Source: Dichloromethanomonas sp964477085 (GTDB lineage: Bacteria > Bacillota > Desulfitobacteriia > Desulfitobacteriales > Syntrophobotulaceae). From it: a DNA stretch of 64,000 nt. Shown here in pieces: positions 25,130 through 34,530 of this stretch. Below the pieces are notes generated by a model, which made no database searches, was not told where the DNA came from, and saw only the letters and a list, made by a program, of their open reading frames with translations. How positions within the stretch are numbered: position 1 is the first letter of the stretch; each line of letters starts with the position of its first letter. Where the stretch lies: contig CAYZDF010000001.1 of NCBI GenBank assembly GCA_964477085.1, forward strand, positions 62,001-126,000, given 5' to 3'. A program made the translations under genes and the position numbers.

Positions 25130-25465
25130 TCAACTTGAAATTTCTTCATAAAAATAAATTTACTATTTGAATTATTTTTTTTGTTAAAAACGTATAGAAT
25201 TATTAGAATATTATGATATAATTACAATATATAGTGTTATCCCGCATATTTCTATATAATTTAGCTGTTGATATCCAGGTATCGACAGTCTTTTTCTTTT
25301 CTTGAGAGCTAGTTTTGACAATTATCCTTTTCCTATGTATTCCAGATCAAAATACCAGATATCCTATATAATGACGACTCTAGAATAATTCTGACCTAAA
25401 TCGATATAGTACAAGTCTTAATTGATTGGATAATTGATCGTTAATAACTGTAACAGGAGGTTGCC
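25130..25465. other. Gene-free, A/T-rich interval upstream of rnmV
   Basis: No ORF supported. It contains the terminator at 25265-25296, several TATAAT-like matches that are not informative in such A/T-rich DNA, and a TTGACA at 25315-25320 with only a weak -10 (TATTCC, 17 bp later) that may drive rnmV. The Shine-Dalgarno sequence of rnmV (AGGAGG) is at its right end. Confidence 0.5.
25265..25296 (+). terminator. Terminator-like hairpin upstream of rnmV
   Basis: CTGTTGATA / TATCGACAG (one G-U pair) with a 6-nt loop, followed by TCTTTTTCTTTT. It lies 135 nt after the AlbA_2 gene and 170 nt before rnmV, so it could terminate the former or belong to a short leader RNA. Confidence 0.6.
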
Positions 25466-26089
25466 TTGAACAACGAAAGGAATGCGAATGAATGGACTAT
25501 TCAAGAACTTATTGTGGTTGAAGGTAAAAATGATGCCCATGCGTTAAGAAGAGCGTTTGGTAAAGTTGATGTAATATGGACAGAAGGATTCGGATTGACC
25601 AAAGAGAAATTAAATCTCATCCTGGAGATGTCTAAGAGACGCGGAGTTATTGTATGTACTGATCCGGACTATGCGGGAAATCTGATTCGCGAAAAAATAC
25701 GAAGCCTTGTTCCCAATACTAAGCATGTCTACCTTTCTCGTGCTTCGGCGACAAGCGAAAACGGAAATGATATCGGACTGGAGAATGTATCCCCTGAAGA
25801 TATCCGGCAAGCTTTTTCCAAAGTTCTTAAAGAAAAAGAAAATTGTTTAGAGCCACTTCATTATTACAAGGACAAAAAGATAAATATGGTGGATATACTG
25901 AACTATGGGTTAGCGGGACAACCTGGATCTTCTGCCAAGAGAGCAGCAGTTGGCAGAATTTTAGGCATCGGAAATGCGAATGCAAAACAATTTTTATTCC
26001 GCTTTAATCGGTATGACCTTAATAAGGAAGACCTGCTAGCTGCGTTAGAGTTTATTGAAAGGACAGGTGTGGATGGACAGGAGTGCTAG
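25466..26089 (+). CDS. rnmV: Ribonuclease M5 (5S rRNA maturation)
   Basis: RNase M5 processes precursor 5S rRNA. The Toprim domain shows VVEGKNDAHALRRAF (about 12-27) and CTDPDYAGNLIREKI (about 58-72); the C-terminal DUF4093 region carries YGLAGQPGSSAKRAAVGRIL. 207 residues, start TTG 25466 with AGGAGG upstream. It overlaps ksgA by 17 bp, the conserved arrangement across Firmicutes. Confidence 0.94.
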   Translation: MNNERNANEWTIQELIVVEGKNDAHALRRAFGKVDVIWTEGFGLTKEKLNLILEMSKRRGVIVCTDPDYAGNLIREKIRSLVPNTKHVYLSRASATSENGNDIGLENVSPEDIRQAFSKVLKEKENCLEPLHYYKDKKINMVDILNYGLAGQPGSSAKRAAVGRILGIGNANAKQFLFRFNRYDLNKEDLLAALEFIERTGVDGQEC

Positions 26090-26930
26090 ACAAGAAACGG
26101 CCTTGGCGTATACCCGGCGAATGTTGCGCCAAGGTGGTAGGGCCAAAAAATATTTAGGGCAGAACTTCTTGGTTGATGACGATATTATTAGCAGGATCGT
26201 GAATGAAGGGATCCCTGAGCAGAATATGCCTCTAATAGAAATTGGGCCAGGACCTGGTGGTCTTACACGGGAATTAATCAAACTTAAGCAACGCTTATGG
26301 GCAGTTGAACTGGATCAAGAGAAAGTTCAACTATTAAGCCAGGAATTTGGTCATAATCTTAAGCTCATTCACATGGATGCCCTACGACTACAGCTGCAAG
26401 AACTCTGGGGAAATGAAAGAGGATGGCTGATTGGTAATCTTCCATACTATATTACGAATCCTCTTCTTATGCATTTTTTGAGTCAGAAAGACTCTCTCTA
26501 TGGGATGACTGTAATGGTTCAGAAGGAAGTAGCCGATCGGATGGTTGCTCAACCCGGTATTAAAGATTATGGAATTTTATCGATAGCAGTACAGCTTTCT
26601 GCTAATGTCTACAAATTATTTGACGTACCGCCTGCTGCCTTCTTACCTCAACCCAAAGTGACTTCGACAGTTTTAAAGTTAGATATTCGATCCTATCCAG
26701 GTTTCGATGTTAATGAAGCTATTTTCCTTAAGGTAGTGAAGGCTGCTTTTTCCCAAAGGAGAAAGACTCTTCTGAATACACTTGTGGCAGGATTAGGTCT
26801 AAACAAAAACGAAGTATCAGAGATCCTCTTAAGCATTGGAATCAAAGAGAAAAGCAGAGCGGAAGAAATCACTATCATTGATTATCAGCAAATAACAAAA
26901 AGTTACATAGATAGAAAAACAAGGCATTAA
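26073..26930 (+). CDS. ksgA: 16S rRNA dimethyladenosine transferase
   Basis: KsgA (RsmA) dimethylates two adjacent adenines near the 3' end of 16S rRNA, a late step in 30S assembly. Motifs: KKYLGQNFLVDDDII, IEIGPGPGGLTREL (SAM motif I) and IGNLPYYITNPLL (catalytic NLPY). 285 residues from ATG 26073; GTG 26067 is an alternative start. Overlap with rnmV suggests coupling. Confidence 0.95.
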   Translation: MDRSARQETALAYTRRMLRQGGRAKKYLGQNFLVDDDIISRIVNEGIPEQNMPLIEIGPGPGGLTRELIKLKQRLWAVELDQEKVQLLSQEFGHNLKLIHMDALRLQLQELWGNERGWLIGNLPYYITNPLLMHFLSQKDSLYGMTVMVQKEVADRMVAQPGIKDYGILSIAVQLSANVYKLFDVPPAAFLPQPKVTSTVLKLDIRSYPGFDVNEAIFLKVVKAAFSQRRKTLLNTLVAGLGLNKNEVSEILLSIGIKEKSRAEEITIIDYQQITKSYIDRKTRH

Positions 26931-27127
26931 GAATTATAGGTCTTTTTTCCTATTATCGGGCTGGTAAAATTGTAAAATATTGTTGAAGAAGTTGGAATTG
27001 TATGATAAATTAAAATCAGTTAATTTTTACTTCTTTTTATTATTACATAACTAAAAATTATTAGGAGGGTTGTATTTTTAAACTTTTTTAGAGAAAGTTA
27101 TCTTTTACTAATTGTAGGGAGAGGGAG

Positions 27128-28906
27128 ATGGTAATTAAAGTGACAAAGATAAAATATAAAATAATCTTAGCCTTAATGGTATGTATTAGCATTACACTAT
27201 TAATTCAAACGTCGTTTTCCATCTATAATCTAAATACCCTGGTAGAGGAAAAGATAAGCCATTATAAGGAAACACTGTATGAGCAATTCGATCAAAAAAT
27301 CAAGATGGAAGTTGAGACCTGTGTCAGTGTCATTGATCAATTTCATAAGAAGCAACTTAGTGGTGAGATGACAGAGGAGGAGGCCAAAAAAGCAGCAGCT
27401 GATGTTGTCAGAGAACTCAGGTTTGATAATGGCAATTATTTTTGGGTAGACACCACTGAAGGGATCAGCGTTGTCCTTTTAGGAAAAGATACGGAAGGAA
27501 AGAGCAGATATGATGCTCAAGATTCCGAAGGAATTTATTTTGTACGGGATTTTATCAAGCATGGAACTCAGGAAGGGGGAGGATATTCAGATTACAAATT
27601 CCCTCGTCCAGGTGAAACAGAGCTGCTCCCTAAAAGAGGTTATACGTTGCTCTATAAGCCCTATAACTGGGTAATTGGAACCGGAAACTACCTGGATGAT
27701 ATTAATAAAGTAGTAAACACTAAAGAAAAGGAGATGCGTGAAGAGCTAAAAAGCAAATTATTTTTACTCATCGTTATCAGCATTCTTTCGCTCGCAATTG
27801 CAATCATAATTGGACTTGTTATTAGTAAAAGGCTTTCCAATCCGATTGTAGAAATGGCTAATAGTGTTAAGAGCCTGGCTGATGGGGACTTACGCATTGA
27901 TCGTTTGGATATTTCCAGCAAAGATGAAATTGGAGAGCTTGCTCTGGGCTTCAATACGATGGCCGATAACCTTAGGGATCTTGTTAAAAGGGTTATGAGT
28001 TCTTCCGGCCAGCTTTCTTCTGCTTCTGAGCAACTGGCGGTTGGTGCTGAACAACTTGCCAAAGCCGCTTCTTCGGTAGCGAGTTCCATCTCTGAGGTTA
28101 CTACAGGTACCGAAAAGCAGATCGTTGCTGTTGATGAAGTATCACAAGTTGTTGAGAATATGAATAGCGTTGTGAACACGATTATTTCTGAAGTCAAGGA
28201 AGCGACAGATGTTTCCAAACAGACAGCTGTAACCGCACAGAAGGAAAGTGAGGAAATCGATAGAACCATCCTACAGATGGCTAAGATCGAAGAGGCAACA
28301 AATAATGCTGCGGGTCTGGTGGATAATCTTGGATCACGCTCACGAGAGATTGGGCAAATTGTTGATACGATTTCCGGCATTGCTGAACAAACTAACCTGT
28401 TGGCCTTAAATGCTGCTATAGAAGCCGCTCGCGCAGGAGAACAAGGAAAAGGCTTTGCTGTGGTCGCTGATGAAGTCAGAAAGTTAGCTGAACAGTCCCA
28501 AGAAGCAGCCAAGCAGATAGCGGATCTTATCCGTCAGATCCAATTTGATACAGACCAGGCGGTTAAAGCCATGAATGAAGGAACCAACGAGGTAAGAGTA
28601 GGAACAGCTTCAGTTAACGAAGCCGGTAAAACATTTAAGCAAATCGCAGAATTGATAAACGATGTTTCCATCAAGGTAAATAATTCTGCTGAAGAAATGA
28701 TACAAACAGCAACGGCAAATCAAAGGATAGCGTCTGCTGTTCTTGAAGTCGATGAAATCAGCCGTGAAATTGCAGCTCAGACTCAATCGGTGAATGCAGC
28801 GGTAGAAGAGCAGACTGCATCGTCAGAAGAGATTGCTTCTTCCAGCCATCTCTTAATGAAAAATGCCGAGGAGATGCAGGGCTTATTGACCAAGTTTAGA
28901 ATATAG
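27128..28906 (+). CDS. Methyl-accepting chemotaxis protein with Cache sensor
   Basis: 592 residues. Membrane helix at about 14-32, extracytoplasmic single-Cache domain (about 40-195, GNYFWVDTTEG and PYNWVIGTGNYLDDI), second helix about 215-235, HAMP, and a signalling domain with the hairpin tip EQTNLLALNAAIEAARAGEQ and ADEVRKLAEQS. Cache domains of this type often bind small organic acids or amines; ligand not predictable. Start ATG 27128 (GAGGGAG upstream). A terminator at 28990 follows. It is not near other chemotaxis genes. Confidence 0.95.
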   Translation: MVIKVTKIKYKIILALMVCISITLLIQTSFSIYNLNTLVEEKISHYKETLYEQFDQKIKMEVETCVSVIDQFHKKQLSGEMTEEEAKKAAADVVRELRFDNGNYFWVDTTEGISVVLLGKDTEGKSRYDAQDSEGIYFVRDFIKHGTQEGGGYSDYKFPRPGETELLPKRGYTLLYKPYNWVIGTGNYLDDINKVVNTKEKEMREELKSKLFLLIVISILSLAIAIIIGLVISKRLSNPIVEMANSVKSLADGDLRIDRLDISSKDEIGELALGFNTMADNLRDLVKRVMSSSGQLSSASEQLAVGAEQLAKAASSVASSISEVTTGTEKQIVAVDEVSQVVENMNSVVNTIISEVKEATDVSKQTAVTAQKESEEIDRTILQMAKIEEATNNAAGLVDNLGSRSREIGQIVDTISGIAEQTNLLALNAAIEAARAGEQGKGFAVVADEVRKLAEQSQEAAKQIADLIRQIQFDTDQAVKAMNEGTNEVRVGTASVNEAGKTFKQIAELINDVSIKVNNSAEEMIQTATANQRIASAVLEVDEISREIAAQTQSVNAAVEEQTASSEEIASSSHLLMKNAEEMQGLLTKFRI

Positions 28907-28989
28907 GGACTGTATCTGTTAATTAGAAACACACGGATCAGTGAAAAATATTTTTATCAGTTGAAGTTTGAGAACTATGATATGTGAAC

Positions 28990-29045
28990 TGCTCCCCTCT
29001 GAGGTAAAAAAGCTGGATTACCTAAAGGGGAGCATTTTATTTGAC
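28990..29045 (+). terminator. Terminator of the chemoreceptor gene
   Basis: GCTCCCCT / AGGGGAGC (28991-28998 and 29026-29033), with a further inner pairing AGGTA / TACCT, then ATTTTATTT. Confidence 0.85.
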
Positions 29046-29151
29046 CGTAGATACATAACAGCTTGGAAAAGCGCAAAAGGTTTTAGGAAAGAGTCAGACT
29101 ACATGGTTTAAACATAGAATAGTAATATAGCTAAGAGCAGGGGGGTTAAAA

Positions 29152-29979
29152 GTGTTGAACATCGGAAAAGTTGTGGCCCGCCGTTCTTATAACCAAGATC
29201 TTTTCATGAAAATTATTGATATAAAGAAGGTTGGTCGAGAAAGAATTGCAGTACTCGGAGGGCTGAATTATCGGCTAGTAGCGGATGCATCCTTAGATGA
29301 TCTCGTTGCCAAAAGCGAAAAAGAGGTTGTTCATTATCAACTTGCAGATTCGCAGGAAGTCTATAAAAGGTTTCGTAAAGTAGTATTTGACCGTAAATTC
29401 AAAGTGGAGGAAGAATACTTCGAGGTACCTGGAAGGATTATCCACATGGATGGAGACAGCGAGTACCTTGATCAGTGTCTGAGAACCTACAAACAATTGG
29501 GATTACAGGCAAAAGGTATATGTAAATCAGAAGGAGAACAACCTAAAGCTATTGCCAAAGCATTAAGAGAAAACCCTGCTGATATCCTGGTCTTAACAGG
29601 ACATGATTCTCTTCTGAAAGGCAAAACAGATTTGAAAAGCTTAAATAGTTATCGTAGTTCAGCATATTTCGTACAATCGGTGATGGAAGCAAGAAAGTTT
29701 CAACCCAATAAAGATGCCCTGGTCATATTTGCTGGGGGATGTCAATCCAATTTCGAAGCGATACTCGAAGCAGGAGCAAATTTCGCCTCTTCTCCTAAAA
29801 GGATGCTGATTCACGCTTTGGATCCGGTATTTTTAGTAGAGAGTATAGCATATACCTCGATTGACCGTACAGTTTCACTCAAAGACATTATTCAGCACAC
29901 AGTAACAGGTATTGATGGCGTAGGAGGAATCGAAACGAGAGGACAAATGAGGAGAGGTTATCCACGGGTAGAATATTGA
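29152..29979 (+). CDS. yabG: Sporulation peptidase YabG
   Basis: A cysteine protease that trims spore coat proteins after their assembly. 275 residues, matching the family length, with typical segments MLNIGKVVARRSYNQD, PGRIIHMDGD (about 97-106), VLTGHDSL and HALDPVFLVESIAYT. The GTG at 29152 (followed by an in-frame TTG at 29155) has GGGGGG 7-8 nt upstream. In B. subtilis it is made in the mother cell under sigma-K; a CATAGAATA element at 29113 fits a sigma-K -10. veg, which normally follows it in Bacillus, is absent. Confidence 0.93.
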   Translation: MLNIGKVVARRSYNQDLFMKIIDIKKVGRERIAVLGGLNYRLVADASLDDLVAKSEKEVVHYQLADSQEVYKRFRKVVFDRKFKVEEEYFEVPGRIIHMDGDSEYLDQCLRTYKQLGLQAKGICKSEGEQPKAIAKALRENPADILVLTGHDSLLKGKTDLKSLNSYRSSAYFVQSVMEARKFQPNKDALVIFAGGCQSNFEAILEAGANFASSPKRMLIHALDPVFLVESIAYTSIDRTVSLKDIIQHTVTGIDGVGGIETRGQMRRGYPRVEY

Positions 29980-30046
29980 TGAAAAAAGCTAATAATAAGA
30001 ATATTTTAAGCAGATTTCCATAGATTAAGCTTCGGAGGGATTTACA

Positions 30047-30847
30047 ATGGAGCATATAGATGGAAATCTGCTTATTATTGGTGGAGCTGAAGATAAAAAG
30101 AATGAGTGTAAAATACTTAAACATTTTTATAATGTGGCGGGTGAAAGGAATTCAAGGATCTGTGTGATTACCGCAGCATCGAATAGTGCGGAAGAGGCAG
30201 GCAACGTCTATAAAGATCTCTTCGCAAATTTCGGTTGCTCAGATCTGGAAATAATCAATATTTTTACTCGAGAAGATGCCAATATTACTTTTAATGTAGA
30301 TAAAATCATACGTTCAAGTGGAATCTTCTTTACTGGAGGAGATCAACTGAGGATCACGGCCATGATAGGAGGAACCGCATTAGGCAAAGCATTACAGCAT
30401 GTCTATGAACGGAAAGTCATCATAGCTGGAACAAGTGCAGGGGCTTCGGTTATGTCAGATACAATGATCATTGGTGGAGAAGGAGATACTCCTGGAGAAG
30501 ATTTGATTAAGATGGCACCTGGACTAGGACTGCTCAAAGGTGTCATCATTGACCAGCATTTTGCCCAAAGAGGAAGAATCGGGCGTCTCCTGACGGCCGT
30601 ATCTCTCAATCCTTATGTGTTGGGGATTGGCATCGATGAAGATACTTCAGTCCACGTGACAGCTGACGGCAAAATCAGAGTGATTGGTAGAGGCACTGCC
30701 CTTATCGTTGATTCTTCGGACGTTATCATTTCTAATGTGGATAAGCTCTTTAGCGGCCGTCCGCTGGCGTTAGCACCGGTCAAGATCCACGTTTTAAGTG
30801 AAGGATATGAATTCAATATTTTTGATAGAGCGAGTGGCATCCAATAG
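30047..30847 (+). CDS. cphB: Cyanophycinase
   Basis: A serine peptidase of family S51 that cleaves cyanophycin (multi-L-arginyl-poly-L-aspartate) to beta-Asp-Arg dipeptides. 266 residues; nucleophile Ser130 in GTSAGAS, with IIGGAEDKK at the N-terminus and IDQHFAQRGRIGRLL (catalytic His region) after it. The start ATG 30047 has GGAGGG upstream. Followed 82 bp later by cyanophycin synthetase, so the storage polymer can be both made and broken down by this locus. Confidence 0.94.
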   Translation: MEHIDGNLLIIGGAEDKKNECKILKHFYNVAGERNSRICVITAASNSAEEAGNVYKDLFANFGCSDLEIINIFTREDANITFNVDKIIRSSGIFFTGGDQLRITAMIGGTALGKALQHVYERKVIIAGTSAGASVMSDTMIIGGEGDTPGEDLIKMAPGLGLLKGVIIDQHFAQRGRIGRLLTAVSLNPYVLGIGIDEDTSVHVTADGKIRVIGRGTALIVDSSDVIISNVDKLFSGRPLALAPVKIHVLSEGYEFNIFDRASGIQ

Positions 30848-30929
30848 TCTTGGAATTTAAAAGAATATATATTTTACAAATAGGAAAAAATAGTTAAGTA
30901 TCTAAAACTTTACAGGAGGCTGCTCGTCA

Positions 30930-33575
30930 ATGAAGATACATCAGGTGAGGGCAATTGAGGGTGCGAATTTTTTTAGCTATCAGCCCGTTGTCCGCGGAAT
31001 CATTGATATTTCCGAATGGGAAGGTAAGACAACAAAAGAATTGGGAGATTTTAATGATAGGTTGTTAAAATGCATACCAACGCTTATTACCCATACCTGT
31101 TCACGTGAAAAAGCTGGTGGATTTGTTGAAAGGCTCCGGGAAGGTACCTTGCCAGGGCATGTTCTGGAACACGTGGCCATTGAATTATTAGCACTGGCTG
31201 GAGAAAAAACACGTTATGGAAAAACGCGACTTCTGAATGCAGATAAATATGAATATGAGGTTATTTATCAGTACGAATGTAAAGAAGCTGCCTTAGAAGC
31301 CTTCTTCCTCGCCGGAGAGGTTCTGAATCAGCTTTGCAAAGAACAGATTCCCGATTGTTTTGGCATGGTAGATAAGCTGAAAACCATTAGATCTTATTAT
31401 TTACCTGGTCCTTCAACAAGAACGATCTTGGATGCTTGTAGGCGAAGGGGGATTCCTGTTCAAAGACTGGGTAGTGGTAGTTTATATCAACTTGGGTATG
31501 GACGTTATCTCAGAAGGGTACAAGCGGCGATGACGGATCATACCTCTTGTGTTGGTGTTGATATTGCCGGAGATAAGCAGCTCACCCGAAAGATATTGAG
31601 TGAATCTGCCATACCTGTACCTCAAGGCAAAGTAGCTAGGAGTGAAGAGGAGATTGTGGAATGCTTTAGAGATTTTAAGGGAAGTGTTGTTGTCAAACCA
31701 TGTCAAGGCAATCAGGGTAAGGGCGTTTCTCTAAATTTACAGAATGAAAACGATGTCTTAACAGCCTTTAGATTAGCTGAAATTTACGATTCCAAAGTGA
31801 TTATCGAAGAATATATTAAAGGATACAACTATCGAATATTGGTAGTAGGCGGAAAAGTTGTAGCCGCTGCCAGAAGAATTCCGCCTATGATCATAGGGGA
31901 TGGTAAATCATCGATCAAAGAGCTGGTTGAAAAAGAGAATAACAATCCCCTTAGAGGAGAAGGACATGAAAATTATTTAACAAAGATATCCTTAGACTCT
32001 GTCGTTGTCATGGATTTACATCGGCAAGGGTTGGCGTTAACATCTGTGCCTTCCAAGGGGCAAAAGACAGTTCTTAGGCATAGTGCTAACTTAAGTACCG
32101 GTTCAACTGCAGAGGATGTTACATCCATTATTCATCCTGACAATACTCAATTAGCTGTATATGCAGCCAAGATATTAGGCTTGGATATTGCTGGAGTTGA
32201 TATTATTCTTGAGGACATCAGTAAATCCTACAGACATCAGGAAGGAAGGATCATTGAGATCAATGCTGCACCGGGGCTAAGAATGCATCTTTTACCCAGC
32301 TCCGGCCAGGGTAGGGATGTCGGTGAAGAAGTCGTGAGAATGCTCTTCCCTCAGGGAAATGGAAGAATTCCCATCGTATCCGTAACAGGTACAAATGGAA
32401 AAACAACAACGGTACGCATTCTAAGTAAAATTCTGCAAAAACAGAATCTAACAGTAGGAATGACATCAACCGAAGGTATCTATATCAACGACCAGCTTCT
32501 TAGCCAAGGAGATCTCAGTGGTCCCCATAGTGCGCAGGTTGTACTAAGACATCCGGAAGTTCAAGTTGCTGTACTGGAAACAGCCCGAGGCGGTATTCTA
32601 CGAGCAGGTCTCGGTTATGATTATGCTGATGTCGCTGTTATCACCAATATCACCGAGGATCATTTGGGGCAATACGGGATAGATGATATTGAAGATCTCA
32701 CCAAAGTAAAGAGTCTAGTTGCTGAGGCAGTGGGAAGGCACAGTTATGTTGTTCTCAATGTTGAAGATTATTATGCTGCATCTATTGCCAGAAAAACAAA
32801 AGGACGTATCATCTACTTTAGTACTACTGTTCAAAATAGGAAAATATGTAAGCATCTGGCCATCGGCGGAACGGCAGTTGTGATGGATAAAGGACGTATT
32901 CTAATCTGCCACGGAGAAAAAAGTCTTTACGTTTGCCATATTGCCAAAATCCCTCTAACATGGGGGGGCAAGGCTTTGCATAATGTTCAAAATGTCCTGG
33001 CCGCAGTAGCAGGTTGTTGGGCACTAGGCTATACTGCTAGTCAGATTCGAAAAGCGATATGCGGTTTTGGTATGGATATATCTGATAACTTAGGACGCCT
33101 GGAATGCTATGAAATTGGGGGAGTTAAAATAGTTCTTGATTATGGACATAATCCGGCAGGGATCAGAGAAACTGTTAAAACTCTGAAAAAACTCAAACAT
33201 AGGAGAATAATCGGATGTATCGGATTGCCCGGAGATCGCAGTGACACAACTATAAAGAACCTGGCCAAAGAAGCAGCAAAAGGATTTGATCAAATCTATA
33301 TTAAAGAAGATGCTGATCCGAGAGGAAGGGAACCTGGTGAAGTAGCACGTCTTATTTTTGACCAGATCTTAAAAGAGGGAAAAGGTGCTCATGAGTTAGC
33401 CATTATACTGAGTGAGGAAGAAGCCTTCCGCGAAGCTCTTAACAAAGCCGAACCAGGAGATATTGTTGTCATCTTCTTTGAGAAAGCCACACCCCTGAGA
33501 AGAATGATTTCAGAGATAAAAGCTGAATTCAGCGCAAATAAGGAAATACACTATAATATTTCTCTGGAAGTGTGA
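30930..33575 (+). CDS. cphA: Cyanophycin synthetase
   Basis: The enzyme polymerises aspartate with arginine side chains without ribosomes. 881 residues, typical length. N-terminal domain about 1-160, ATP-grasp domain about 205-465 (VVVKPCQGNQGKGVSLNL, IIEEYIKGYNYRILVVGGKVVA), and a Mur-ligase-type domain with P-loop GTNGKTTTV (about 487-495) and HNPAGIRETVKTLKKL. All catalytic motifs look intact. It sits in the conserved cluster between yabG and ispE, in place of veg. Confidence 0.96.
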   Translation: MKIHQVRAIEGANFFSYQPVVRGIIDISEWEGKTTKELGDFNDRLLKCIPTLITHTCSREKAGGFVERLREGTLPGHVLEHVAIELLALAGEKTRYGKTRLLNADKYEYEVIYQYECKEAALEAFFLAGEVLNQLCKEQIPDCFGMVDKLKTIRSYYLPGPSTRTILDACRRRGIPVQRLGSGSLYQLGYGRYLRRVQAAMTDHTSCVGVDIAGDKQLTRKILSESAIPVPQGKVARSEEEIVECFRDFKGSVVVKPCQGNQGKGVSLNLQNENDVLTAFRLAEIYDSKVIIEEYIKGYNYRILVVGGKVVAAARRIPPMIIGDGKSSIKELVEKENNNPLRGEGHENYLTKISLDSVVVMDLHRQGLALTSVPSKGQKTVLRHSANLSTGSTAEDVTSIIHPDNTQLAVYAAKILGLDIAGVDIILEDISKSYRHQEGRIIEINAAPGLRMHLLPSSGQGRDVGEEVVRMLFPQGNGRIPIVSVTGTNGKTTTVRILSKILQKQNLTVGMTSTEGIYINDQLLSQGDLSGPHSAQVVLRHPEVQVAVLETARGGILRAGLGYDYADVAVITNITEDHLGQYGIDDIEDLTKVKSLVAEAVGRHSYVVLNVEDYYAASIARKTKGRIIYFSTTVQNRKICKHLAIGGTAVVMDKGRILICHGEKSLYVCHIAKIPLTWGGKALHNVQNVLAAVAGCWALGYTASQIRKAICGFGMDISDNLGRLECYEIGGVKIVLDYGHNPAGIRETVKTLKKLKHRRIIGCIGLPGDRSDTTIKNLAKEAAKGFDQIYIKEDADPRGREPGEVARLIFDQILKEGKGAHELAIILSEEEAFREALNKAEPGDIVVIFFEKATPLRRMISEIKAEFSANKEIHYNISLEV

Positions 33576-33627
33576 GGGTAAAATATATATAATTATAGGA
33601 AAATAATGCTATAATAGTTGGGTAATA

Positions 33628-34518
33628 ATGAAAAACTTATCAATAGTCGTCTTGGCTCCAGCTAAAATAAATTTATCACTAGCAATTACTGACAAGAGAA
33701 CGAACGGTTATCATGGTCTTGAAACCGTATTCCAGTCAGTCTCCTTATCTGACCAGGTTGAAGTAAAAATCTCGGACCAGGGGATAACCTGTATTTGTGG
33801 CGAGATTAGTGGGCGCGATAATCTTGCTTATCAAGCTGCCCAATCATTCTTAACCCGGTATAAAATGCTCGACCGTTCAGCCAATACTGCTGGAGTAGAA
33901 ATAACAATTGATAAGAAAATTCCCGTACAAGCCGGCCTTGGTGGAGGCAGCAGTGATGCTGCAGCTGTCTTGCGAGCGATGAACACTCTTTTTTCAAATC
34001 CATTTTCATATGAAGAGCTTTTAAGGTGCGCTAACCAGTGTGGTTCAGATACTGCATTCTGTCTGCAAGGTGGAACACAATGGGGAACGGGAACAGGAAC
34101 AGAATTAACTGTACTTCCCCCTGCCCCCGAAATGGATCTCATTTTGGTCAAACCTTCATCGGGGGTAAGTACTGCTCAGGCTTACAGGATTTTTGACAAT
34201 ATTGGTGAGTACAAGACTCTTGATAAAAAACGATGGGTGGAATTATTGAACACCAAGGATATTGTTGGAATCGGAGAGAGTCTTTCTAATTCATTAGAAA
34301 GCTCAGCCATCAAATTACTGCCTGAAATTCAGTGGATTAAGGAACAGCTTCTTGAGGGAGGTTGCTATGGTGCACTGATGTCAGGAAGTGGATCTTCGGT
34401 CTTCGGAATTCTGAAAGATCCCATTCAAGGATTAGAAATCGTTAAAAGATTTGCTAATAAGGCTAATTACCAGACATGGGTGATCAAGACAGTAAGGGAA
34501 GCACACTTATTTACTTAA
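33628..34518 (+). CDS. ispE: 4-diphosphocytidyl-2-C-methyl-D-erythritol kinase
   Basis: IspE phosphorylates CDP-methylerythritol in the non-mevalonate isoprenoid pathway. 296 residues of the GHMP kinase fold: APAKINLSLAI, the ATP-binding GLGGGSSDAAAVLRAMN (about 109-125) and MSGSGSSVFG near the C-terminus. The ATG at 33628 has no strong ribosome site; a TATAAT at 33611 lies close to the start. Followed 12 bp later by a GntR regulator. Confidence 0.94.
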   Translation: MKNLSIVVLAPAKINLSLAITDKRTNGYHGLETVFQSVSLSDQVEVKISDQGITCICGEISGRDNLAYQAAQSFLTRYKMLDRSANTAGVEITIDKKIPVQAGLGGGSSDAAAVLRAMNTLFSNPFSYEELLRCANQCGSDTAFCLQGGTQWGTGTGTELTVLPPAPEMDLILVKPSSGVSTAQAYRIFDNIGEYKTLDKKRWVELLNTKDIVGIGESLSNSLESSAIKLLPEIQWIKEQLLEGGCYGALMSGSGSSVFGILKDPIQGLEIVKRFANKANYQTWVIKTVREAHLFT

Positions 34519-34530
34519 AGGAGTGAGACT

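Noticed and set aside
27688..28512. 274-residue antisense ORF over the chemoreceptor gene
   Set aside because: It mirrors the repetitive heptad coding of the signalling domain and shows no own motif.
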